Assembly: GCA_022484595.1 (NCBI GenBank)
Contig: JAKVLB010000002.1
Coordinates: 137,635 to 201,634 of the forward strand
Source of the DNA: Mageeibacillus sp.
GTDB taxonomy: Bacteria > Bacillota > Clostridia > Saccharofermentanales > Saccharofermentanaceae
Direction of reading: 5' to 3'
Length of the DNA stretch: 64,000 bases
Positions 18,318 through 26,638 of this stretch are shown in pieces. The position numbers were made by a program, and so were the translations under genes. Position 1 is the stretch's first letter. Every line of letters begins with the position of its first letter. Under the pieces are notes generated by a model. That model was not told the origin of the DNA, searched no databases, and saw only the letters and a program-made list of their open reading frames with translations.

Positions 18318-18872
18318 ATGATCAGAATTGCAATTATGCTGGCAGATGGTTCTGAAGAGGTTGAAGCTGTTGCTCCTGCCGACATCTGCAGAAGAGCGGG
18401 CATTGAAGCTAATATGGTTTCTGTCATGGGAAGACTTGATATTACAGCTTCACGCGGAATAAAGATTACTGCCGATCTGATGATTGAGGACATTAATATT
18501 GATGATTACGATATGATTGTTCTCCCGGGCGGCGTCAAGGGAACAGAGAATTTCAAAGCCTCACAAATACTCAATAATTACATTATTGATTTTGCAGACA
18601 AAGGCAAAGGCCTTGCCGCTATCTGCGCCGCACCGACAGTTTACTCCGGCCTTGGCCTTCTTAAAGGCAGACACGCGGTCTGCAATCCATACTTTTTCGA
18701 CGAGCTTCGCTCAGACGGTGCCCTGCTCGATGAAGATGCAAGAGTGATTACCGCCGACAACATAATTACTTCAAAGGCTATGGGAACCGCTTTGGATTTC
18801 GGCCTTGCTATCGTTGAATTTTTCCTTGGCGAATCAGGATCTTCAGAAATGTGCACATCTCTGTGTTATTAA
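18318..18872 (+). CDS. DJ-1/PfpI family protein (YajL-like)
   Basis: A 184-residue class I glutamine-amidotransferase-like protein. The N-terminal MLADGSEEVEAVAPAD carries the conserved glutamate near residue 15, and the nucleophile elbow is AAICAAPTVYSG with the cysteine near residue 102. Length and motifs fit the DJ-1/YajL group, for which chaperone and deglycase activities have been proposed and disputed. It is co-directional with mntP and has a GGAGG site. The stop overlaps the convergent membrane-protein gene by 4 bp. Confidence 0.88.
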   Translation: MIRIAIMLADGSEEVEAVAPADICRRAGIEANMVSVMGRLDITASRGIKITADLMIEDINIDDYDMIVLPGGVKGTENFKASQILNNYIIDFADKGKGLAAICAAPTVYSGLGLLKGRHAVCNPYFFDELRSDGALLDEDARVITADNIITSKAMGTALDFGLAIVEFFLGESGSSEMCTSLCY

Positions 18873-20275
18873 CTGATTGCCCTGTATATATTTATTGAAG
18901 ACTCACTGTTGGTATAGACAAGCTCGTATCCGGAACTGTCCGCAAGATAACTGTCCATCGCCGAACCTGCGGTAGGCGCGAACCAGTTGAACCCGTATGA
19001 TGATATGAACTTTCCGTAATCAATGTTTCCTGTCCATGCGTTGAAGGCCTCTTCTATAAATGCCTTATCTTTGGCAATCCTGGGGCTGTACAGTTCCGGA
19101 CGCGCATCATAATAGACTTTATATCCTTCTATAAGAAAATATGTCCCGCTGTTGAAATCAGTATAAAGCACAACGGAACCCGTGGGCGGAAGAGTCTGTA
19201 CCATCGCGGTATCTGCTGCAGCAACCGGATTGTAATTCAGTATCTGAAGAATGCAAAGTGTGCCCGCTGCAATATATCCCCATCGCATGATTCTGTGTGC
19301 GCGCTGCTCGAACCTGATATTCGGCAGAAGCGCTGCCAGGGGCAACGCAAGAGTCCAGCAGCATCTCATGTACACGCACGACATAAGTATGCTGCCTGCC
19401 GCAAGGAAAAACTGTTCCGTTGTCAGCGTGCGCTTGAGCCCGGCCCATATCATAAGCGCTGCCACAGCGATAATCAGCACGGTATAAACAGACAGCAGAT
19501 CCGGATGCTCAATCTCGATATTGTGGAAATCTCCGAGAGTACCAAGAGAATAGTACAGATATAGCGGCCCCTTTATTCCGATAGGGCTGACAAGCGAGCC
19601 GGCTACACCGGCAGCAACGGCAGTACATGCATGAAGACGGACCTTTAACCTGCGTTCCTTTATTTCCGGTATGAAGCAAAAAAGCCACAGAAACGGATAG
19701 AACAGGTTAGACGCCTGCCAGTTTGCCTGGAACACAAAGACAGAAAAAATGCCTAGATAAAATGTAAAATAATCGCGCACCTTATGGTCGTCTTTGCAGA
19801 AGAAACGTCTTATAAGAACAAGCTCAAGCAGTGACGCGGCAATTGTAAGTGCGTAAGGCCTTGTCGATATGAACTGACTCATAACAATCCAGCAGAAAAC
19901 CGAGGTGTTTATCGCCACATCGCGGTTCTTTATCTCCTGATTGCAATAAAGCAGCAAAGCAGCCAGAAGAATCAGATTGAAGACAATGCCCAAAACAAAA
20001 GTGCCGGTGAAGCCGCCCATACTGTACGCCATGTAGTTAATGACGTCACATAACCACTGCTGCACTATAGTCGGAACGCCCGGCTTAACAAGCCAGTACG
20101 CCGTCTGAGGCAGCTGTCTGTTGCTTACAATATACCGGCCGAGATCTATGAGAAAGTAAGAATCAGGATCGGGGTTATGAAGCAGAGCCTGCGCGAAAGT
20201 GTATATACCGAGCGCGGCAGCAAGAAGCACCTTGCTAAGAATATCCTTCGTCTCAGCTTTTTTTATTCTGTCCAT
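18869..20275 (-). CDS. Polytopic membrane protein, GT-C-like
   Basis: A 468-residue protein with about ten TM segments and a soluble C-terminal domain of about 110 residues. Early charged residues (PDPDSYFLIDLGRYI) sit between the first two helices, similar to the acidic first loop of GT-C glycosyltransferases, and the C-terminal part contains YYDARPELYSP. This suggests, but does not prove, a lipid-linked sugar transferase or a related protein. The gene is 15 nt after the heavy-metal-domain gene, but its ribosome site is weak. Confidence 0.65.
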   Translation of the reverse strand: MDRIKKAETKDILSKVLLAAALGIYTFAQALLHNPDPDSYFLIDLGRYIVSNRQLPQTAYWLVKPGVPTIVQQWLCDVINYMAYSMGGFTGTFVLGIVFNLILLAALLLYCNQEIKNRDVAINTSVFCWIVMSQFISTRPYALTIAASLLELVLIRRFFCKDDHKVRDYFTFYLGIFSVFVFQANWQASNLFYPFLWLFCFIPEIKERRLKVRLHACTAVAAGVAGSLVSPIGIKGPLYLYYSLGTLGDFHNIEIEHPDLLSVYTVLIIAVAALMIWAGLKRTLTTEQFFLAAGSILMSCVYMRCCWTLALPLAALLPNIRFEQRAHRIMRWGYIAAGTLCILQILNYNPVAAADTAMVQTLPPTGSVVLYTDFNSGTYFLIEGYKVYYDARPELYSPRIAKDKAFIEEAFNAWTGNIDYGKFISSYGFNWFAPTAGSAMDSYLADSSGYELVYTNSESSINIYRAIS

Positions 20276-20290
20276 GTATTGCGACTTGAA

Positions 20291-20515
20291 TCAGATACGA
20301 TCGCTCTTGCAGGATACAAACTTATAGCCCGCTTTCACGACGCTGTCTTCCATCAGAGCTTTGTCAGGCTCCTCATCTGACAGAATCACCGCGTTGCCGT
20401 CCTTGTGCGAGACGTCGACAGATATTGTCTTAACCGCGGCCTTTATCGCTTCGGTAACATGCTTCTCGCACATACCGCACATCATTCCTTCAATTACTGC
20501 GACAGTCCTGTACAT
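20291..20515 (-). CDS. Heavy-metal-associated domain protein (CopZ-like)
   Basis: A 74-residue single HMA domain with the metal site GMMCGMCEKHV at residues 10-20 (MxCxxC type). Such proteins carry Cu(I) or similar soft metals to P-type ATPases or repressors. The beta-alpha-beta-beta-alpha-beta pattern is complete. No copper ATPase gene is nearby. A TATAAT lies at 20548-20553 within the gap after the HAD gene, so it may have its own promoter in addition to read-through from the carAB operon. Confidence 0.85.
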   Translation of the reverse strand: MYRTVAVIEGMMCGMCEKHVTEAIKAAVKTISVDVSHKDGNAVILSDEEPDKALMEDSVVKAGYKFVSCKSDRI

Positions 20516-20558
20516 TTCTTACACTCCTCATTCTCAAGTTTTATTTTATTATACCCTA

Positions 20559-21218
20559 TCAGAGCGTAAGAAACTTCGAAACATCTTCAAGAGAACCGAC
20601 TATACAGTCAGACAGAGAACGCATCTCATCGTCAGGCATAATAAGGTCAGGAACCATGCAGGTGAACAGCCCCGCGCGCTTGCACGAACGGATTCCGTTA
20701 TATGAATCTTCAAGTCCGATCGAGCGCGATGGAAGAGCGCCTGCCATTGCACACGCCTTGATGAATATTTCGGGATCAGGCTTGCATGCCTTTACTTCAT
20801 CGCCGCAGATCATGCCGTCCAGAAGCACGTCGATACCCCAGAAATGCATCTCGTAAGTTACTGTGCAACGCGAAGTGGATGACGCCAGACATATCTTCAT
20901 GCCGAGGTCACGCATCTGTCCCATAAGTTCCTTGACATAAGGCTTGAGCGGAACTTCACCCCTGTCGAACGCGTCAAGAAAAATTCTGCGTTTCTCCTCG
21001 AGAATCCGTTTGAGCGGGACTTCACTGCCATAGCGTTCAACAAATCTGTGATTTGTCGTCAGTGTATTCTGACCAAGTACGCTGTGCGCGAAGTCCTCAA
21101 TTCCGACGAGTCCGTAGCGCGCGCCAACAGTCACCCAACTGGACAGGACGAACCGCTCTGAATCCAGAATCAGTCCGTCCATGTCGAAAATCGCTGCATC
21201 AAACCTTCGTTTGTTCAA
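20559..21218 (-). CDS. HAD-superfamily phosphatase (beta-phosphoglucomutase-like)
   Basis: A 219-residue HAD hydrolase. Motif I is FDMDGLILDSE near residue 11, motif II the serine in LASSTSR near 115, motif III a lysine in KPDPE near 147 and motif IV the ED of GLEDSYNG near 168. An alpha-helical cap follows motif I, as in the beta-phosphoglucomutase/phosphatase subgroup. Substrate cannot be read from the sequence. The start is 2 nt past the end of the carB-dapF gene, so it is co-transcribed with carAB. Confidence 0.85.
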   Translation of the reverse strand: MNKRRFDAAIFDMDGLILDSERFVLSSWVTVGARYGLVGIEDFAHSVLGQNTLTTNHRFVERYGSEVPLKRILEEKRRIFLDAFDRGEVPLKPYVKELMGQMRDLGMKICLASSTSRCTVTYEMHFWGIDVLLDGMICGDEVKACKPDPEIFIKACAMAGALPSRSIGLEDSYNGIRSCKRAGLFTCMVPDLIMPDDEMRSLSDCIVGSLEDVSKFLTL

Positions 21219-21220
21219 CC

Positions 21221-24200
21221 TTAAATCTCCATCGTTCCTTCAAATACGCGATCGCAGTTTCCTGTCATACTGACAGCATCGTCAGTGTAATTGACTATCA
21301 GATCTCCGCCCTTGAGAATTACCCTGATGTCTTCTCCCTTGCGGCAATGTCCGTTTATGCATGCCGCCACAACAGATGCGCAGGCGCCTGTTCCACATGC
21401 CATTGTCTCTCCTGATCCTCTCTCCCAGACTCTCATCTTTAGAGTGTGATCATCGATGACCTTGACAAACTCTGTGTTAACACGCTCGGGGAAAAGCTCC
21501 GAAGCATACTCAAAGCGCGGTCCGATTTTCTCGAGATCCATCACGTCAACCAGCTCAGAGAATACCACCGCGTGTGGATTCCCCATGGAAACGCATGTGA
21601 TGTTATATTCCTCGCCGTCAATATTCACAGGCTTGTTGACAACCGAATCACCCTCAATATTTACGGGAATCAGTGACGGTTCAAGAACAGCCTTGCCCAT
21701 ATCTACTTTGACTCTCTTGACCACGCCATCGGCTGTCATCATCTCGAGCTTCTTTATGCCGGACTTTGTCTCGATTGTCATGTGCTTCTTCTTGTGACCG
21801 GCAATATCATACATATACTTGCCGACACAGCGGATGGCATTTCCGCACATCATTCCTTCCGAGCCGTCGAGATTATACATAATCATACGCGCATCAGCCA
21901 CCTTGGAAGGCGCAATAAGCACAATGCCGTCACCGCCGACACCGAAATGCCTGTCGGACATGAATACCGATAATGACTCCGGTGAAGACACCATTTTTTC
22001 AAGACAATCTATATAAATGTAGTCGTTGCCCGCGCCCTGCATCTTAATAAAATCAATCTTCTTGCGCTTCTCACGCATATTGTTGATATCGACAAGCTCG
22101 GTATTGATCTCACTGTAACGGCTCATGAGTGAATCTGCGAGAGCATCCGCCGTATCAACTGCTGTAAGGCAAGGAATTCCAAGCATTACGGCGCGCCTGC
22201 GAAGCTTTACGGAATCACGTGCCGGCAGTCTGCCCTTGGCTGAAGTTGAAATTATGTAATTAACCTTGCCGCTCTCAAGAAGCGTCATGGTGTTGTTGTC
22301 GTCAGATTCATGAATCTTCGAGACCACTTTTACATCAAGTCCGGCCTGTGAGAGTGCTGTCGCGGTACCTGCCGTAGCATAGAGCTTAAAGCCCAGGGTA
22401 TCGAACTTTTTGGCAATCTCAACAATCTCCGGTTTGTCGGAATCTCTTACCGTTACAAAGACTCCGCCCTTCTTATACATCTTGTAGCCGGCTGCCACAA
22501 GTCCCTTGTAGAGCGCCTCGGACAGATTGCGGCCTACACCCAGAACCTCTCCGGTAGATTTCATCTCAGGTCCCAGCTGCGTATCGACATCTGTAAGTTT
22601 TTCGAAAGAGAACACAGGAACCTTGACTGCCGTGTATGGCGACTGGCGGTAGAAGCCGGTGCCGTAATCCATATCGGCGAGTTTGCGGCCCAGGCTGACT
22701 TCTATCGCGACGTCTACCATCGGTATGCCGGTAACTTTGCTCATATAAGGTACAGTTCTCGAAGCGCGCGGATTGACTTCAATTACATAGATTTTGTTAT
22801 CTTTCACAATGTACTGAATATTTACAATACCGGTTGAATTGAGCCCGTCGCAAAGAGCTATTGTCGTATCGGCAAGTCTTCTGTACATATCATCATAAAT
22901 ATGCTTTGCAGGATACATTGCGATTGAGTCTCCGGAATGGATTCCGGCTCTCTCAATATGCTCCATAAGGCCCGGAATCAACACGTCCTTGCCGTCGTAG
23001 ATAGCGTCAACTTCAATCTCTCTGCCCTGGATATACTTGTCTATCAGCACCGGGTTCTCTATTCCCTGCGCAAGAATGATTCTCATGTACTCGTTGACAT
23101 CCGCATCATTGAAGGCGATTATCATGTTCTGACCGCCAAGCACATACGAAGGTCTGAGCAGCACAGGATATTCGAGCGCATTTGCAGCCTTGAGCGCCTC
23201 CTCAAGAGTAAGTACGGAGAAGCCCTTAGGTCTGGCAATATTCAGACGCTCGAGAAGGTCATCGAACCTCTCTCTGTCCTCCGCCATATCTATTGAATCC
23301 GCAGATGTTCCTATAATATTGACATTGTTCTTCGCAAGTGTCTTTGTGAGCTTAATCGCCGTCTGTCCGCCGAATGCAACAACAACGCCGTAAGGCTTCT
23401 CCTGGTGAACAATGTTCATGACATCTTCAGGTGTCAGCGGTTCGAAATAAAGTCTGTCGCCTGTATCAAAGTCCGTGGATACAGTCTCAGGGTTATTGTT
23501 GACTATTACCACCCTGAATCCGAGCGAACGAAGCGCGTGTACACAGTGAACCGCGGCATAGTCGAACTCAATGCCCTGACCGATTCTGATAGGACCTGAG
23601 CCGAAAACCATAATCGTCTTCTTGTCCTTGTCCCCTGCCTGTTCGAAATCAGCCTCATTCTCTCCGCCTGATTTGTCAGAGTTGTATGTGGCATAGAAAT
23701 ACGGCGTCCTTGCGGCAAACTCTCCGGCACAGGTATCAACCATCTTGAATGTAGGCTCAAGCTTGTATTCAGGTGCCGTGCCGCAGATGCGCGTCAGTGC
23801 CTTGTCGGTAAACCCGAGTTTCTTGGCATGGAAATACTCTTCCTCAGTTAAGGTTCTGCCTGAACACTGATCTTCGAAATCAAGAAGATTTTTAATTTTC
23901 GAGAGGAACCACAGATCGATCCTGGTCTCCTCGTGAATCTTCTCTATGGTGACGCCGCGTCTGATTGCCTCTGACACATAGAAGATTCTCTCATCGGTGA
24001 CCTTGACGCAGCCGGTCATAATGTCCTCGTCGCTCACCTGCGCGAGCTTCGGAAGACGAAGTGTATCAACCGATATCTCCGCTCCCCTTACTGCCTTCAT
24101 GAGAGCACTCTCGAACGAATCCGAGATTGCCATAACTTCGCCGGTCGCCTTCATCTGTGTACCGAGATTGCGCTTTGCATAAACAAACTTGTCGAACGGC

Positions 24201-25279
24201 CACTTCGGGAACTTAACCGCCACATAGTCCAAAGCAGGCTCAAATGCCGCGTAGGTATACCCTGTGACACTGTTGACAATCTCATCAAGCCTGTAGCCCA
24301 GCGCAATCTTTGTAGCAACTTTGGCTATAGGATATCCTGTCGCTTTTGAAGCAAGCGCAGAAGACCTCGACACACGGGGGTTAACTTCGATTACGGCATA
24401 TTCAAATGAATCAGGATTGAGCGCAAACTGACAGTTGCATCCGCCTTCAACGCCTAACGCCTCTATAATATTCAGAGAAGCTGTTCTGAGCATCTGATAC
24501 TCTTTATCGGAAAGGGTGACGGCAGGGGCGATAACAATTGAATCACCGGTGTGAACGCCTACAGGATCAAGGTTCTCCATCGAGCAGACCGTGATGACGT
24601 TTCCGTCTTTATCTCTTACTACCTCAAATTCAATCTCTTTCCATCCGGCAATGCCGCGTTCAACAAGAATCTGGGTAATAGGTGAAAGGGCAAGACCGTT
24701 CCTGGCAATCTCGTGAAGCTCCTCCTTGTCAGCAGCTATTCCTCCGCCGGATCCGCCCAAAGTAAATGCCGGTCTGACAATTACCGGGTAACCGATGTAA
24801 TCTGCAAATTCAAGTGCGCTGTCCAGATCTGTTACTACCTTTGACGGTATGCACGGCTGACCGATGGATTCCATCGTGTCTTTGAAAATCTGTCTGTCCT
24901 CAGCCTTGTCGATACATTCCGGAGATGATCCCAGAAGCTTGACATGATGCTGTTCAAGGAAGCCTTCCTTGGCGAGCTGCATGCAGAGTGTAAGCGCCGT
25001 CTGTCCACCGAGACCCGACAAAATCGAGTCAGGTCGTTCTGTCTCAATAATTCTCTTAACCGTCGTAAGTGTGAGCGGCTCGATGTAAATCTTATCCGCC
25101 ATCGACTTATCGGTCATAATTGTAGCAGGATTTGAATTGACAAGAACAATCTCAATTCCGTCTTCTCTAAGCGCACGGCAGGCCTGTGTCCCCGCATAGT
25201 CGAACTCGGCTGCCTGACCAATTACAATCGGGCCTGAACCTATTACCAGTACTTTTCTAATTTTCTTGTCCAGTGGCAT
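21221..25279 (-). CDS. carB-dapF: Carbamoyl-phosphate synthase large subunit fused to diaminopimelate epimerase
   Basis: One 1352-codon frame with no stop. Residues 1-1067 are a full-length CarB: two ATP-grasp halves (starting VLVIGSGPIVIGQA, and GSGPIRIGQG near 560) and the C-terminal MGS-like allosteric domain (GGVFVTVRDSDKPE). Residues 1068-1352 are a full-length DapF, beginning at an in-frame ATG (22078) with FIKMQGAGNDY; both catalytic cysteines are present (MCGNAIRC and ACGTGACAS). There is no linker and no ribosome site before the internal ATG, so two separate products are not evident. CarB makes carbamoyl phosphate for pyrimidines and arginine; DapF makes meso-diaminopimelate for peptidoglycan and lysine. 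A natural fusion or a lost stop codon (mutation or assembly error) are the choices. Confidence 0.88.
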   Translation of the reverse strand: MPLDKKIRKVLVIGSGPIVIGQAAEFDYAGTQACRALREDGIEIVLVNSNPATIMTDKSMADKIYIEPLTLTTVKRIIETERPDSILSGLGGQTALTLCMQLAKEGFLEQHHVKLLGSSPECIDKAEDRQIFKDTMESIGQPCIPSKVVTDLDSALEFADYIGYPVIVRPAFTLGGSGGGIAADKEELHEIARNGLALSPITQILVERGIAGWKEIEFEVVRDKDGNVITVCSMENLDPVGVHTGDSIVIAPAVTLSDKEYQMLRTASLNIIEALGVEGGCNCQFALNPDSFEYAVIEVNPRVSRSSALASKATGYPIAKVATKIALGYRLDEIVNSVTGYTYAAFEPALDYVAVKFPKWPFDKFVYAKRNLGTQMKATGEVMAISDSFESALMKAVRGAEISVDTLRLPKLAQVSDEDIMTGCVKVTDERIFYVSEAIRRGVTIEKIHEETRIDLWFLSKIKNLLDFEDQCSGRTLTEEEYFHAKKLGFTDKALTRICGTAPEYKLEPTFKMVDTCAGEFAARTPYFYATYNSDKSGGENEADFEQAGDKDKKTIMVFGSGPIRIGQGIEFDYAAVHCVHALRSLGFRVVIVNNNPETVSTDFDTGDRLYFEPLTPEDVMNIVHQEKPYGVVVAFGGQTAIKLTKTLAKNNVNIIGTSADSIDMAEDRERFDDLLERLNIARPKGFSVLTLEEALKAANALEYPVLLRPSYVLGGQNMIIAFNDADVNEYMRIILAQGIENPVLIDKYIQGREIEVDAIYDGKDVLIPGLMEHIERAGIHSGDSIAMYPAKHIYDDMYRRLADTTIALCDGLNSTGIVNIQYIVKDNKIYVIEVNPRASRTVPYMSKVTGIPMVDVAIEVSLGRKLADMDYGTGFYRQSPYTAVKVPVFSFEKLTDVDTQLGPEMKSTGEVLGVGRNLSEALYKGLVAAGYKMYKKGGVFVTVRDSDKPEIVEIAKKFDTLGFKLYATAGTATALSQAGLDVKVVSKIHESDDNNTMTLLESGKVNYIISTSAKGRLPARDSVKLRRRAVMLGIPCLTAVDTADALADSLMSRYSEINTELVDINNMREKRKKIDFIKMQGAGNDYIYIDCLEKMVSSPESLSVFMSDRHFGVGGDGIVLIAPSKVADARMIMYNLDGSEGMMCGNAIRCVGKYMYDIAGHKKKHMTIETKSGIKKLEMMTADGVVKRVKVDMGKAVLEPSLIPVNIEGDSVVNKPVNIDGEEYNITCVSMGNPHAVVFSELVDVMDLEKIGPRFEYASELFPERVNTEFVKVIDDHTLKMRVWERGSGETMACGTGACASVVAACINGHCRKGEDIRVILKGGDLIVNYTDDAVSMTGNCDRVFEGTMEI

Positions 25280-25290
25280 TGCTGTTCACC

Positions 25291-26358
25291 TCAACTTTCC
25301 ATCATGTTTATAAATTCGTCGAAAAGGAAGTCCGTATCCTGCGGTCCGCCGCAGGCTTCCGGGTGGAACTGCACGGAGAACGCCGCTTCGTTCAGATATT
25401 TAAGTCCCTCATTCGTTCCGTCATTACCGTTAACGAAGAATTCCTTCGCCTGCGCGCTGTCTATACTTTCCTTGACAACCGCGTAACCGTGGTTCTGAGA
25501 AGAAATATAAACTCTTCCTGTCTCAAGGTTCTTAACGGGGTGATTGGCACCTCTGTGCCCGTACTTCAGCTTGGTTGTCTCAAAACCGTGCGACAATGCC
25601 AGAATCTGATGTCCGAGACAGATGCCCATCGTCGGGATATTGAACGCACGCAGCTCCTGCAATGTCTTTATTGCCGCAACGTTATCGGTAGGATCTCCAG
25701 GACCGTTGGACAGGAAAAGTCCGTCCGGATCAATTTCTCTTACCTTCGCGGCAGACGTATCGGCCGGAACAAGGAAAACCTCGCATCCGCGCTTAAGAAG
25801 TGATCTTACGATATTCTTCTTTGTACCGTAGTCAAACATGACAACCTTGAACTTTACTTCTGTCTCAGGCTTGTAGTCGACAATTTCCTTAACGGTAACG
25901 TCTTCTACGGGGTTAACAATTCTGTATGCCCTGATGGCTTCAGGAGTGAACTCATCCACGGAATCGCAGATGGCACCGTTCATCGTTCCGTGTTCTCTCA
26001 GAACCTTTGTCAGCGCACGGGTGTCGATACCTTTGATCCCGGGTATTCCCTGCTTCTTAAGGAATGTGTCGATATCTGTCTCACAGCGAAAATTTGACGG
26101 GAAGCTGCAGGCTTCCCTTACGATGTAACCCGATACCGAAACAGTCTCACCTTCCATATCAGAAGTGATAATTCCGTAGTTTCCTATGAGCGGGAAAGTC
26201 TGAACGACCGACTGGCCTTTGTAACTTGCGTCTGTCAGTGTCTCAATGTATGCCGTCATGGAAGTCGTAAATACAATCTCAGATATTACGCTTCCTCCCG
26301 CGCCAAAGGCCTCGCCCTCATATACATTGCCGTTCTCAAGCACCAGGTATTTCTTCAT
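25291..26358 (-). CDS. carA: Carbamoyl-phosphate synthase small subunit
   Basis: A 355-residue CarA, the glutamine amidotransferase subunit that passes ammonia to CarB. The class I glutaminase triad is visible: cysteine in GICLGHQ (about residue 245) and the HPE motif near 335 (FHPEACGGP). The start at 26358 is preferred to an ATG 12 nt upstream because AAGGA lies 11 nt before it. It is 11 nt before carB. A leader peptide gene and a terminator precede it, so expression probably depends on attenuation. Confidence 0.93.
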   Translation of the reverse strand: MKKYLVLENGNVYEGEAFGAGGSVISEIVFTTSMTAYIETLTDASYKGQSVVQTFPLIGNYGIITSDMEGETVSVSGYIVREACSFPSNFRCETDIDTFLKKQGIPGIKGIDTRALTKVLREHGTMNGAICDSVDEFTPEAIRAYRIVNPVEDVTVKEIVDYKPETEVKFKVVMFDYGTKKNIVRSLLKRGCEVFLVPADTSAAKVREIDPDGLFLSNGPGDPTDNVAAIKTLQELRAFNIPTMGICLGHQILALSHGFETTKLKYGHRGANHPVKNLETGRVYISSQNHGYAVVKESIDSAQAKEFFVNGNDGTNEGLKYLNEAAFSVQFHPEACGGPQDTDFLFDEFINMMES

Positions 26359-26380
26359 AAAGCCACACATCCTTTCATAT

Positions 26381-26412
26381 AAAAAAGGCTTTTTTCTTAA
26401 ATGAAAAAAGCC
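26381..26412 (-). terminator. Intrinsic terminator in the carA leader (attenuator)
   Basis: On the minus strand GGCTTTTTTC pairs perfectly with GAAAAAAGCC around a 6-nt loop, followed by TTTTTT. It lies 23 nt before carA and after the promoter. The leader-peptide stop codon falls in the loop, so a ribosome at the end of that frame would prevent the stem from forming. Confidence 0.88.
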
Positions 26413-26510
26413 GGTAAATCAGAAACTGAAACGATTGAGCCGTCGAGCGGTACGAGCACCGCTTCTATCTGAAATTTACACTTGTCGCATTCCATACAAC
26501 AGCTTCTCAT
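26397..26510 (-). CDS. Cysteine-rich leader peptide of the carAB operon
   Basis: A 37-codon frame with a strong ribosome site (GAGGAGG, 6 nt spacing). The N-terminal part has four cysteines (SCCMECDKC) and the end reads DLPAFFI. The TAA stop lies inside the loop of the carA terminator. The RNA just before and within the stem is rich in U. This is the layout of the Escherichia coli pyrBI attenuator, where slow polymerase at low UTP lets the ribosome keep up and block termination. Alternatively the cysteine cluster may make the peptide a functional metal-binding protein. Function is inferred. Confidence 0.7.
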   Translation of the reverse strand: MRSCCMECDKCKFQIEAVLVPLDGSIVSVSDLPAFFI

Positions 26511-26539
26511 TTCAAACCTCCTCAATTCGCATTTGTACA

Positions 26540-26568
26540 AGGGTATCACAAACAGAAAGCGTTTTGAA
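26540..26568 (-). promoter_or_regulatory. Promoter of the carAB operon
   Basis: Minus strand TTCAAA (26563-26568), 17-bp spacer ending TGA, then TACCCT (26540-26545), an extended -10 form. It lies 30 nt upstream of the leader peptide start. Confidence 0.5.
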
Positions 26569-26577
26569 GTTCTTGTT

Positions 26578-26628
26578 TTTTACAAATTTCACTTTAATTA
26601 CATTTATATTAAGGTGCAGTTTGTAAAA
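26578..26628. other. Long AT-rich inverted repeat between thrC and the carA leader
   Basis: TTTTACAAA (26578-26586) pairs with TTTGTAAAA (26620-26628), with a second inner set of complementary bases (ATTTCACTTTAAT against ATTAAGGTGCAGT region, one mismatch). It follows the thrC stop by 11 nt. There is no T tract, so it is either a rho-independent-like 3' end without U run or an operator upstream of the carA promoter. Confidence 0.5.
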
Positions 26629-26638
26629 TACGGATATA

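Noticed and set aside
20548-20553. Full promoter for the heavy-metal-domain gene
   Set aside because: A good TATAAT is seen but no -35 hexamer at a normal distance, so it is mentioned only in the gene entry.
26381-26568. PyrR-binding site in the carA leader
   Set aside because: No AGAGAGGCU-like hairpin was found; a leader peptide and terminator are present instead.
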